Below are positions 56,888-64,000 of a stretch of DNA of 64,000 nt, one piece after another. The notes below the pieces were generated by a model. It did no database searches. It was not told the origin of the DNA and saw only the letters and a program-made list of their open reading frames with translations. Position 1 is the first letter of the stretch. Every line of letters starts with the position of its first letter. Position numbers and translations under genes: made by a program. The stretch is from UBA1672 sp964352665 (GTDB lineage Bacteria > Pseudomonadota > Alphaproteobacteria > Micavibrionales > Micavibrionaceae): contig CAYGSJ010000002.1 of assembly GCA_964352665.1 (NCBI GenBank), positions 203,989 through 267,988 of the forward strand, read 5' to 3'.

Positions 56888-57433
56888 TTATTTCTTAAAA
56901 GGCATTTTGAACCCTGAAAGGAGTTCTTTTGCCTCTTCATCATTAGATGCAGTTGTACAAATCACGATATCCATACCGCGGATTTTGTCGACTTTGTCAT
57001 ACTCAATCTCGGGGAATATGATGTGTTCTTTTATGCCCATGGCATAGTTTCCACGACCATCAAAACTCTTTGTACTAATTCCACGGAAGTCGCGAATACG
57101 CGGCATCGCAATGGTAATTAGACGATCAAGAAATTCATACATACGATCGCCGCGAAGGGTAACCTTGGTACCGATTGCCTGCCCATCACGAATTTTAAAC
57201 GATGCATTGGACTGGCGCGCCTTACATATAACAGGCTTTTGTCCTGCGATTAAAGTAAGGTCATTAACCGCATTCTCCATATGCTTGCGGTCCTGTGTCG
57301 CTTCGCCTACACCCATGTTCAGAACAATCTTTTCCAAGCGTGGACGTTGATGCATGTTTTTGTAACCAAACTTTTTATCCAAAGCCGGAACAATTTCTTT
57401 TTGATAAAGCTCTTTATAGCGCGGTGTCATCAT
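56888..57433 (-). CDS. rplE: Ribosomal protein L5
   Basis: 5S rRNA-binding protein forming the bridge to the 30S head. 181 residues with [55 protein letters not shown] and [19 protein letters not shown]. Standard order and 12 nt from rplX. Confidence 0.98.
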   Translation of the reverse strand: MMTPRYKELYQKEIVPALDKKFGYKNMHQRPRLEKIVLNMGVGEATQDRKHMENAVNDLTLIAGQKPVICKARQSNASFKIRDGQAIGTKVTLRGDRMYEFLDRLITIAMPRIRDFRGISTKSFDGRGNYAMGIKEHIIFPEIEYDKVDKIRGMDIVICTTASNDEEAKELLSGFKMPFKK

Positions 57434-57444
57434 TAATATCCTTG

Positions 57445-57783
57445 TTATCCTATCGTTTCGCCCGACTTTTTAGCCACACGAACTTTCTTGCCATCTTTTA
57501 GCACTTTATAACCAACACGTGTCGCGCTTCCTGTCTTAGGATCAGCAATCGCAACATTTGAAACATGAATCGGCAGTTCTTTTTTCTGAATACCACCAGG
57601 GGAAACCTGTGTAGGCTTCTGGTGTTTCTTAACCACGTTCACACCCTGCACAACCACACGGCGCGCCTCTGTGAGAACCTTAAGCACTTCACCTTTGGCG
57701 CCCTTGTCACGGCCTGCTATTACCACAACCTGATCGCCTTTTTTAATTTTCAGCTTATTATTTGTTTTCTGGGGCTGTGTCAT
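57445..57783 (-). CDS. rplX: Ribosomal protein L24
   Basis: Early assembly protein with an N-terminal KOW motif ([20 protein letters not shown]). 112 residues with [17 protein letters not shown] and [20 protein letters not shown]. Begins two bases after the rplN stop. Confidence 0.97.
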   Translation of the reverse strand: MTQPQKTNNKLKIKKGDQVVVIAGRDKGAKGEVLKVLTEARRVVVQGVNVVKKHQKPTQVSPGGIQKKELPIHVSNVAIADPKTGSATRVGYKVLKDGKKVRVAKKSGETIG

Positions 57784-57785
57784 TG

Positions 57786-58154
57786 CTAGAGCACCTCCGA
57801 TGCCAAGGAAATAATTTTCATGTAACCGCCCACACGAAGTTCGCGTGTCACGGGACCGAAAATACGTGTACCAATCGGCTCGCCGTTATTGTTGATAAGA
57901 ACACATGCATTCGTATCAAAACGGATTTTTTCGCCGTATTTGCGCTGTAGGCCGAACCTGGAGCGAACAATCACTGCGCGGCGCACATCACCTTTTTTAA
58001 CTTTACCGCGAGGAATTGCTTCCTTAACGGATACAACAACAACATCACCGATATTGGCTGTGCGTCTATGAGAACCACCAAGCACTTTAATGCATTGCAC
58101 TTCTCTTGCACCGCTGTTATCAGCAACATTCATACGGGACTGCATCTGTATCAT
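57786..58154 (-). CDS. rplN: Ribosomal protein L14
   Basis: Conserved interface protein of the 50S subunit. 122 residues, [20 protein letters not shown] at the start and the C-terminal [20 protein letters not shown]. Begins three bases after rpsQ ends. Confidence 0.98.
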   Translation of the reverse strand: MIQMQSRMNVADNSGAREVQCIKVLGGSHRRTANIGDVVVVSVKEAIPRGKVKKGDVRRAVIVRSRFGLQRKYGEKIRFDTNACVLINNNGEPIGTRIFGPVTRELRVGGYMKIISLASEVL

Positions 58155-58157
58155 AGC

Positions 58158-58583
58158 TTATGCATCCTTCTTCTTGGCTGTGGTCTTCTTTTTTGCTGCC
58201 GGCTTTTTCTCGGCGGTCTTTTGTGCAGTTTCCTTTTTAGGAGCATCTTTTTTAGCAGCTTCCTTTTTTGGCTCAGCCTTTACGTCAGCAGCCTTCTTGG
58301 TTTTTGCATCTGCTTTTTTAGTTACTTTTCTAGTTGCGGGAGCATCTGTTTGGTCCCCGGTAATCACAGTCCAGCGCTTACGCTTGGATATAGGACGACA
58401 CTCAATAATAGAAACGCGATCGCCTTCCTTATATTGGTTGCTCTCATCATGCGCAGCATATTTTTCTGTGCTCTTGATATATTTTTTATAAACGGGGTGC
58501 TTGTAACGACGCTCAACAAGAACCGTTATTGTCTTGTCTTGCTTGTCGCTTACGACGCTACCTTCTAATATCCGACGTGGCAT
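58158..58583 (-). CDS. rpsQ: Ribosomal protein S17 with 60-residue basic C-terminal tail
   Basis: The first 75 residues are a standard S17 ([51 protein letters not shown]). From about residue 80 a Lys/Ala/Glu-rich low-complexity tail runs to residue 141, of the same style as the L30 extension ([18 protein letters not shown] at its end). S17 is normally about 80-90 residues. The tail is in frame and rplN begins only three bases after it ends. Confidence 0.96.
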   Translation of the reverse strand: MPRRILEGSVVSDKQDKTITVLVERRYKHPVYKKYIKSTEKYAAHDESNQYKEGDRVSIIECRPISKRKRWTVITGDQTDAPATRKVTKKADAKTKKAADVKAEPKKEAAKKDAPKKETAQKTAEKKPAAKKKTTAKKKDA

Positions 58584-58598
58584 ATGCTCTAACTCCTC

Positions 58599-58823
58599 TT
58601 AAGCGGCCTTCTTGCCTGAAGTGCTGTTTGCTTCTTCACGGCGTTTTTCATTCAATACTGTTTTTGCACGTGCAATATCACGGCGTGTAACACGGATTTG
58701 TGCCGTATTTTCCAATGTCCCTTGGGATTGCTGGAAACGTGCATTAAACTGCTTCTTGCGCAAATCCAAAACAAGCTTTGCTAGCTCATCCGCTGATTTT
58801 GCTCTTAGATCTTCGTTGTTCAT
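58599..58823 (-). CDS. rpmC: Ribosomal protein L29
   Basis: Two-helix protein at the exit tunnel, docking site for SRP and trigger factor. 74 residues: LRAKSADELAKLVLDLRKKQ, FNARFQQSQGTLENTAQIR, RRDIARAKTVLNE. Starts six bases after rplP. Confidence 0.96.
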   Translation of the reverse strand: MNNEDLRAKSADELAKLVLDLRKKQFNARFQQSQGTLENTAQIRVTRRDIARAKTVLNEKRREEANSTSGKKAA

Positions 58824-58828
58824 AACAC

Positions 58829-59251
58829 TTACTCCTCTATCGCACCAACGCGTTTAATAAACTTTGTCTTAATGGGAAGCTTCATTGCCGCAAGGCTTAA
58901 TGCTTCACGAGCAACATTCTCGGAAACGCCGTCCAACTCAAACATGATACGGCCCGGCTTCACACGTGCTGCCCAATATTCCGGTGATCCCTTACCTTTA
59001 CCCTGCCTGACTTCAAGAGGCTTAGAGGTAACAGGAACATCCGGGAAAATACGGATCCAGACCTTACCCTGACGTTTCATACAGCGTGTAATTGCACGAC
59101 GCGCCGCTTCAATTTGGCGTGCTGTAATACGGTCAGGTGTCAATGCCTTTAGACCATATGCCCCAAAAGTTAGTTGCGTTCCACCCTTAGCATTACCATG
59201 AATGCGGCCTTTAAATTGCTTGCGGTGTTTAAACTTCTTTGGACTTAGCAT
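58829..59251 (-). CDS. rplP: Ribosomal protein L16
   Basis: 50S protein near the A-site tRNA. 140 residues: [61 protein letters not shown] and [11 protein letters not shown]. The ribosome site upstream is weak (GTAAAG). It is separated from rpsC by an unusual 216-nt gap, whereas its other neighbours are packed. Confidence 0.97.
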   Translation of the reverse strand: MLSPKKFKHRKQFKGRIHGNAKGGTQLTFGAYGLKALTPDRITARQIEAARRAITRCMKRQGKVWIRIFPDVPVTSKPLEVRQGKGKGSPEYWAARVKPGRIMFELDGVSENVAREALSLAAMKLPIKTKFIKRVGAIEE

Positions 59252-59467
59252 CTTTACAGTCTTTCATCTCTAATTCATCTATCTTTTGCACGCAAAACAC
59301 AGACACAAAAAAATTTACATTCACATGGACTTTTTGTTCTTTGAACAAGAGTTCCCATATGTCGCTATATTTCAAGCTTTTTTGGTAATTTGGCGCGGAC
59401 GATACCGCATTTTTATATAAAAATCTAGTACTTTCGTACAAAAAACCAAAATTTTTGGCTACCTAGC
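59252..59467 (-). other. 216-nt gap inside the S10 operon
   Basis: Between rpsC and rplP. On the minus strand it holds GTAC-GAAA-GTAC, the 16-base palindrome ATTTTTATATAAAAAT, and TTGTTC-AAA-GAACAA. TTGTAC followed 16 nt later by TATATA is a possible internal promoter. A weak hairpin and T-run (CCAAAA...TTTTGG, T7) directly follow the rpsC stop. Neighbouring gaps in this operon are 2-50 nt. Confidence 0.5.
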
Positions 59468-60154
59468 CTATTCGCGTGGCATCCCGCCACGACCCTCGGC
59501 CAAACGCTTGTCACGGGCCATCGGATCATGTTCCATGATATCGCCTTTATAAAGCCATATCTTAACACCGATAATACCGTAGGTAGTTAGCGCTTCCGCA
59601 GTACCATAATCAACATCTGCACGCAGTGTGTGTAGAGGAACACGGCCTTCGCGGTACCATTCTGTACGGGCGATATCTGCGCCGCCCAGACGACCTGATA
59701 CGTTAATACGAATACCCAATGCACCGAAACGAAGAGCATTTTGAACTGCGCGCTTCATGGCACGACGGAAAGACACGCGGCGCTCAAGCTGTTGTGCCAC
59801 GCCTTCTGCTACGAGCTGCGCATCAACTTCAGGCTTGCGCACTTCAACAATATTCAATCCAACTTCACCACCGGCACGTTTTGAAAGATTCTGGCGAAGC
59901 TTTTCAATATCCGCCCCTTTCTTACCGATGATCACGCCAGGGCGCGCTGTGTAAACTGTTACCTTGGTTGATTTCGCTGCACGCTCAATCACAACCTTGC
60001 TGATCCCTGCGGCCTTCAAATGTTCGTGAATATATTCACGAAGTTTGAGATCATCGACCAGCTTGTCTGCATAATCACGACCTGCATACCAGCGAGAGTC
60101 CCATGTGCGGTTAATACCAACGCGCAAACCAATTGGATTAATCTTCTGTCCCAT
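59468..60154 (-). CDS. rpsC: Ribosomal protein S3
   Basis: 30S protein at the mRNA entry site. 228 residues: [20 protein letters not shown] at the N-terminus, KH domain with [19 protein letters not shown] near 65, and the C-terminal [20 protein letters not shown] and [12 protein letters not shown]. Starts two bases after rplV. In most relatives rplP follows closely; here there is a gap. Confidence 0.98.
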   Translation of the reverse strand: MGQKINPIGLRVGINRTWDSRWYAGRDYADKLVDDLKLREYIHEHLKAAGISKVVIERAAKSTKVTVYTARPGVIIGKKGADIEKLRQNLSKRAGGEVGLNIVEVRKPEVDAQLVAEGVAQQLERRVSFRRAMKRAVQNALRFGALGIRINVSGRLGGADIARTEWYREGRVPLHTLRADVDYGTAEALTTYGIIGVKIWLYKGDIMEHDPMARDKRLAEGRGGMPRE

Positions 60155-60156
60155 AT

Positions 60157-60516
60157 TTAAGCTTCCTCTGCTTCTCTCACGACAATAGTCATGTTACTTA
60201 TTTTCTTTTCAATACGTGCGCCTCTACCTCTTGCACGGGCACGAAAACGCTTCATTACAACGCTTTTTCCTACGAAAGCCTCCGCAATAACCAGACGGTC
60301 AACATCAAGACCATGGTTGTTTTCTGCGTTAGCAACGGCAGACTGTAACAGCTTGCGAACATCTTGCGCAATACGTCTTTTCGAAAACTCAAGATCGATC
60401 AACGCTCTTGATGCGCTTTTGCCACGAATTGTGCGCGCCAGAAGATTTAACTTCTGAGGCGACGTACGGAGATATTTTCCGTAGGCTTTCGCTTCGTTTT
60501 TTTGTGTCTGTGCCAT
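60157..60516 (-). CDS. rplV: Ribosomal protein L22
   Basis: Lines the polypeptide exit tunnel. 119 residues with [40 protein letters not shown] and a tip-loop [20 protein letters not shown]. 25 nt from rpsS. Confidence 0.97.
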   Translation of the reverse strand: MAQTQKNEAKAYGKYLRTSPQKLNLLARTIRGKSASRALIDLEFSKRRIAQDVRKLLQSAVANAENNHGLDVDRLVIAEAFVGKSVVMKRFRARARGRGARIEKKISNMTIVVREAEEA

Positions 60517-60541
60517 TTTCTTTTCCTCTTAAATACTTATT

Positions 60542-60817
60542 CTATTTCTTGGCTTTTTTGTCAGCACCATGACCGTGATATGTACGGGTCGGGGCAAACT
60601 CGCCAAGTTTATGACCGATCATCTGGTCTGATACAATTACAGGAATAAATTTTTTGCCGTTGTGAACGCCAAACGTCAAACCAATCATGTTCGGCAGAAT
60701 TGTTGATCTGCGTGACCATGTTTTGATGACAGTGTTCTTGCCACTTTCACGAGCTTCTTCGACCTTCTTTAGAAGGCTTTTCTCTACAAACGGGCCTTTC
60801 CATACACTACGTGCCAT
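60542..60817 (-). CDS. rpsS: Ribosomal protein S19
   Basis: 30S head protein. 91 residues: [40 protein letters not shown] and [20 protein letters not shown]. Starts two bases after rplB ends. Confidence 0.98.
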   Translation of the reverse strand: MARSVWKGPFVEKSLLKKVEEARESGKNTVIKTWSRRSTILPNMIGLTFGVHNGKKFIPVIVSDQMIGHKLGEFAPTRTYHGHGADKKAKK

Positions 60818-60819
60818 GA

Positions 60820-61647
60820 TTATTTCTTCCTTCTTCTAATAATATACTTATCGCTCGCCTTACCTTTTTTGCGAGTTTTATAACCTTTTGTGGGTACGCC
60901 CCAAGGTGTAACAGGGTTACGACCGCCTGAAGACTTACCTTCACCACCACCATGCGGGTGATCAACCGGGTTCATAACAACACCACGAACATGTGGACGG
61001 CGGCCCTTCCAACGATTACGGCCAGCCTTACCCATATTTGTGTTCATGTGGTCAGGGTTAGAAACCGCGCCTACACTTGCCATACAGTCAGACAACACAA
61101 TACGAAGCTCACCTGATGCCAGCTTGATCTGGGCGTAGCCCTGATCACGACCGACGAGCTGTGCGTATGTTCCGGCGGAGCGGATCATCTGCGCGCCTTT
61201 ACCTGGCTTCATTTCGACATTGTGGATAATCGTTCCAACAGGCATGTTTCTAAGCTTCATTGCATTGCCTGGTTTCACATCTGTCTTCTCACCTGAAATA
61301 ACCTTATCACCTACTTTAAGGCGCTGTGGCGCAAGAATGTAGGCCTTCTCACCATCCGGATATTGAATCAACGCGATAAAGGCCGTACGGTTTGGATCAT
61401 ACTCCAGACGCTCTACTGTACCTTCCACACCAAATTTTGTGCGCTTCCAGTCAATCATGCGGTATTTACGCTTATGACCACCACCGATATGGCGGGCTGT
61501 CATGCGACCCATATTGTTACGCCCGCCGGACTTTGTAAGACCTTCAGTCAGAGTTTTCTCGGGCGCGCCCTTGTACAAGTCAGATCTATCGATCTGAATC
61601 AGCTGGCGCGTACCAGGTGTTATCGGATTAAATTTTTTCAATGCCAT
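60820..61647 (-). CDS. rplB: Ribosomal protein L2
   Basis: Core 50S protein needed for peptidyl transfer. 275 residues: [40 protein letters not shown], the conserved histidine region [20 protein letters not shown] and the end [15 protein letters not shown] 53-nt gap precedes it after rplW. Confidence 0.98.
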   Translation of the reverse strand: MALKKFNPITPGTRQLIQIDRSDLYKGAPEKTLTEGLTKSGGRNNMGRMTARHIGGGHKRKYRMIDWKRTKFGVEGTVERLEYDPNRTAFIALIQYPDGEKAYILAPQRLKVGDKVISGEKTDVKPGNAMKLRNMPVGTIIHNVEMKPGKGAQMIRSAGTYAQLVGRDQGYAQIKLASGELRIVLSDCMASVGAVSNPDHMNTNMGKAGRNRWKGRRPHVRGVVMNPVDHPHGGGEGKSSGGRNPVTPWGVPTKGYKTRKKGKASDKYIIRRRKK

Positions 61648-61700
61648 TTTCTTTTCCTCTTATTCACTCATTCTCGGCGAGCCACCATAGTTTCTAAACT

Positions 61701-62015
61701 TTAAACGCCGACACCAGCGTCAATTGTTTGTCCTTCTTCCAACGTCACAATCGCCTTTTTAAAATCCGAGCGACGTCCGGTAATACCTTTAAAGCGCTTT
61801 GTTTTACCTTTTTGTACGATTGTATTAACGCCTTTAACCTTTACATCAAAAAGCACTTCAACTGCCTCTTTGATACTTGGCTTGGTTGCAGAACCAGGCA
61901 CCTGAAAAGTGACTTGAGAATACTGGCTTCCCATTGTTGCCTTTTCAGTGATATGGGGTGTACGGATAATCTCATACATCCATTCTGCAGCTTCTTTTTT
62001 CTTTGCCTTAGCCAT
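61701..62015 (-). CDS. rplW: Ribosomal protein L23
   Basis: Exit-tunnel protein that binds trigger factor. 104 residues: [40 protein letters not shown] and [20 protein letters not shown]. The first ten residues are charged, longer than E. coli. Four bases after rplD. Confidence 0.97.
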   Translation of the reverse strand: MAKAKKKEAAEWMYEIIRTPHITEKATMGSQYSQVTFQVPGSATKPSIKEAVEVLFDVKVKGVNTIVQKGKTKRFKGITGRRSDFKKAIVTLEEGQTIDAGVGV

Positions 62016-62019
62016 TGCT

Positions 62020-62643
62020 CTAACCTTTCAACTTTTCTGTCAGATCATTGACAGCATCTTTTGTTAACACCAATACATCGCGGCGTAGTATGTCATAAAC
62101 ATTTGCACCTTGAGACGGCAGAACATCAACACGCGGCAAGTTTGCCGTGGCGCGCGCGAAGTTTACATCAATCTCTTGCCCACCAATGATAAGCGCAGAC
62201 GTAATGTCAAACTTTTTCATTGCATCGGCCATTGGCTTTGTCTTGTGTGTTTTTGCTTTTGCATCATCAAGGACGATAATTTTTCCTTCAGACGCCTTTG
62301 CTGACAAAGCAACTTTCATGGCGTACTGACGAAGCTTTTTCGGCATATCGATCGCATGTGAACGAACTACTGGTCCATGAACTACTGCTCCACCGCGGTC
62401 AATATTACGTTTTTTATCACCAGCACGAGCGCGGCCTGTACCCTTTTGAGCATGTGGCTTTTTACCTGTTCCGGATATTTCGTGGCGCTTCTTTGCCTTA
62501 TGATTGCCCGAGCGACGCTTTGCAAGCTGATAGTTCACCATGCGATGAAGAATGTCCTGACGAACCTCTACACCGAAGATAGACTGATCAAGGGTAATTT
62601 CCCCTGCATCCTTATTTTCTATTGTTTTGACTGACATTTTCAT
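62020..62643 (-). CDS. rplD: Ribosomal protein L4
   Basis: 50S protein; in E. coli also the S10-operon regulator. 207 residues: [60 protein letters not shown] and a C-terminal nucleotide-like fold. Begins three bases after rplC ends. Confidence 0.97.
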   Translation of the reverse strand: MKMSVKTIENKDAGEITLDQSIFGVEVRQDILHRMVNYQLAKRRSGNHKAKKRHEISGTGKKPHAQKGTGRARAGDKKRNIDRGGAVVHGPVVRSHAIDMPKKLRQYAMKVALSAKASEGKIIVLDDAKAKTHKTKPMADAMKKFDITSALIIGGQEIDVNFARATANLPRVDVLPSQGANVYDILRRDVLVLTKDAVNDLTEKLKG

Positions 62644-62646
62644 GGC

Positions 62647-63540
62647 TTAGTCTTCCTTCTTATCTTCAGGATTGTCTTGTGCTTCGGCTTCATTATCTGC
62701 CTTAGCTTCTTCATCCTGTGGTGCTTCATCAGCAACGGCTTCTTCTGGTGCTGATTCTTGCGCTTTTGTTTCTTCTGCAGGCGCTTCAGCAACTTCCTGA
62801 ACTTGCTCTTCTGCTATTTCTTCAACTTGAGCCTCTTCAACTTGCTCTTGCTCGTCTGCAACAACATCACCTCTGAACCCTGCCGGCATAGGAACACCTT
62901 CAGGAAAAGGCTTCTTAACAGCATCCTTGATTAAAACCCATCCTTGCTTTGCACCTGGTACGGCACCTTTTACAAGAATAAGATTGTCTTCAAGATCAAC
63001 ACCTACAATTTGGAGGTTTTGTGTGGTCACGCGCTCTGCGCCCATATGACCAGCCATTTTCTTACCTTTAAAAACTCTACCTGGCTCCTGACACTGACCC
63101 GTAGAACCATGCGCTCTGTGTGAAATAGATACACCATGAGAGGCTCGCATACCGCCAAAGTTATGACGCTTCATCGCACCTGCGAAACCTTTACCAATTG
63201 AAGTACCGGTCACATCAACATACTGTCCGGCCACAAAATGGTTTGCGCCTAATTCTGCGCCAACTTCCAAAATGTTTTCGTTGGATACGCGAAACTCAGC
63301 CAGTTTCTTTTTAGGCTCTACTTTTGCTTTGGCAAAGTGACCACGATTCTGCTTGGATGTGCGTTTAACTTTTGCTTTACCGGCACCAAGTTGGACAGAA
63401 ACATAACCATCCTTCTCTTCACTACATACCGCAATAACCTGACAGTCATCGACTTTCAGAACAGTAACAGGAACATGACGACCATCTTCATCGAAGATAC
63501 GGCTCATCCCTTCCTTACGTGCAATCAATCCAGTTCTCAT
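62647..63540 (-). CDS. rplC: Ribosomal protein L3 with 70-residue acidic C-terminal tail
   Basis: Residues 1-227 are a standard bacterial L3 ([80 protein letters not shown]). From about 228 to 297 there is a Glu/Ala/Asp/Gln-rich tail with about 30 acidic residues, ending NPEDKKED. Bacterial L3 is normally about 210-230 residues. The tail is in frame and rplD begins three bases later. Its charge is opposite to the L30 and S17 tails from the same cluster. Confidence 0.97.
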   Translation of the reverse strand: MRTGLIARKEGMSRIFDEDGRHVPVTVLKVDDCQVIAVCSEEKDGYVSVQLGAGKAKVKRTSKQNRGHFAKAKVEPKKKLAEFRVSNENILEVGAELGANHFVAGQYVDVTGTSIGKGFAGAMKRHNFGGMRASHGVSISHRAHGSTGQCQEPGRVFKGKKMAGHMGAERVTTQNLQIVGVDLEDNLILVKGAVPGAKQGWVLIKDAVKKPFPEGVPMPAGFRGDVVADEQEQVEEAQVEEIAEEQVQEVAEAPAEETKAQESAPEEAVADEAPQDEEAKADNEAEAQDNPEDKKED

Positions 63541-63604
63541 TTTTTCTTCCTTTCCAGAGGTTGACCCTTCAGATCAACTTAGCTTGCCTGATTTAACGTC
63601 TTTA

Positions 63605-63928
63605 TTACGCTGCCATCTGGCCAATTTTAATTTCAACATCAACACCCGCTGGCAAATCAAGCTTCATCAAAGCATCAATCGTTTGCGGAGTAGGCTCGAT
63701 CACATCTAAAAGACGCTTATGCGTGCGCATTTCAAACTGCTCTTGAGACCCTTTGTTAACGTGTGGTGAACGAATAACAGAAAATTTCTTGATTTTATTC
63801 GGCAAAGGCACAGGACCACGAACACTGGCACCCGTTCTCTTAGCTGTGTTCAGAATCTCACTGCTCGCCGTATCTAAAATACGGTGATCAAATGCCTTTA
63901 ATGTGATCCTAATGCTTTGCGTTTCCAT
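63605..63928 (-). CDS. rpsJ: Ribosomal protein S10
   Basis: 30S head protein, also NusE in antitermination. 107 residues: [40 protein letters not shown] and [20 protein letters not shown]. First gene of the S10 block, 26 nt after tuf, so it is probably co-transcribed with the str genes. Confidence 0.98.
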   Translation of the reverse strand: METQSIRITLKAFDHRILDTASSEILNTAKRTGASVRGPVPLPNKIKKFSVIRSPHVNKGSQEQFEMRTHKRLLDVIEPTPQTIDALMKLDLPAGVDVEIKIGQMAA

Positions 63929-63954
63929 CTTCTTATTCCTATTTCTTTGTAATT

Positions 63955-64000
63955 TTACTCAACAATTTTGGATACGACGCCTGCGCCGACGGTACGTCCG
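63955..64000 (-). CDS. tuf: Elongation factor Tu, C-terminal end (partial)
   Basis: The last 15 codons and stop, reading [14 protein letters not shown] on the minus strand, are the conserved EF-Tu C-terminus. The gene continues beyond the window edge. Its position before rpsJ fits the str-S10 junction. Confidence 0.93.
   Translation of the reverse strand, partial: GRTVGAGVVSKIVE

Noticed and set aside
58068..58568. 166-codon plus-strand frame opposite rpsQ
   Set aside because: Rich in Leu, Phe, Cys and Gly only because it is the antisense of a Lys/Ala-rich tail. No ribosome site. Shadow of rpsQ.
59229..59441. 70-codon open frame between rpsC and rplP on the minus strand
   Set aside because: It starts from TTG, overlaps the rplP start, has no ribosome site and shows no domain; it runs through palindromic AT-rich DNA. 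Treated as chance.

Overview
The window looks like the chromosome of a low-to-moderate GC alphaproteobacterium. The evidence is the gene order mraZ-rsmH-ftsL-ftsI-murE-mraY-murD-ftsW-murG-murC-murB-ddl-ftsQ-ftsA-ftsZ-lpxC-bamD-ligA, a Gram-negative envelope (LpxC, BamD), a meso-DAP type MurE, an FtsZ with a very long linker, a short-LID adenylate kinase, a SapC-family protein and a type-A RNase P RNA. Assignment to a deep lineage such as Micavibrionales is only a guess. No rRNA, tRNA, CRISPR array, prophage or insertion sequence was seen.

Layout. 1-290: a small conserved gene and its terminator. 284-25427 (minus strand): the division and cell wall (dcw) cluster, read from mraZ down to ligA. 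It is interrupted at 9989-12442 by two plus-strand genes, an alpha/beta hydrolase and a membrane-anchored MurF-like ligase. The usual murF slot between murE and mraY holds only a 157-residue protein that resembles the C-terminal domain of MurF. Upstream of mraZ lies a 10-bp-periodic TGGG array that fits an MraZ operator. 25428-26476: a plus-strand small-peptide transcript with a structured 3' end, facing rnpB. 26485-43451: mixed housekeeping and accessory genes: ampD, exported msrA, dusB, a System II cytochrome c maturation set (ResB, CcsA, TlpA), cysQ, ugd, sapC, an HTH coiled-coil protein, a secreted protein with three four-cysteine modules, an acyl-CoA dehydrogenase, a lytic transglycosylase, a TrmN6-like methylase, a DUF1508 protein and a single-chain glycyl-tRNA synthetase. 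43784-47332: an unknown small gene with a hairpin-rich tail, a Deg protease, and panB-panC.

47384-64000 (minus strand): the ribosomal protein supercluster tuf-S10-spc-alpha. It is broken in unusual places. A terminator follows rplO. Two paralogous secreted HExxH proteins sit between rplO and secY. A near-consensus promoter with a long structured leader starts rpsM-rpsK-rpoA-rplQ. A 216-nt gap separates rpsC from rplP. L30 and S17 carry long basic Lys/Ala tails, while L3 carries a long acidic tail.

The most noteworthy items are the apparent replacement of murF (with a remnant left behind) next to an atypical ddl, the HExxH pair inside the spc region, the oppositely charged ribosomal protein tails, the small-peptide RNA beside rnpB, and the four-cysteine-module protein. 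All family calls were made by reading motifs; no database search was run.
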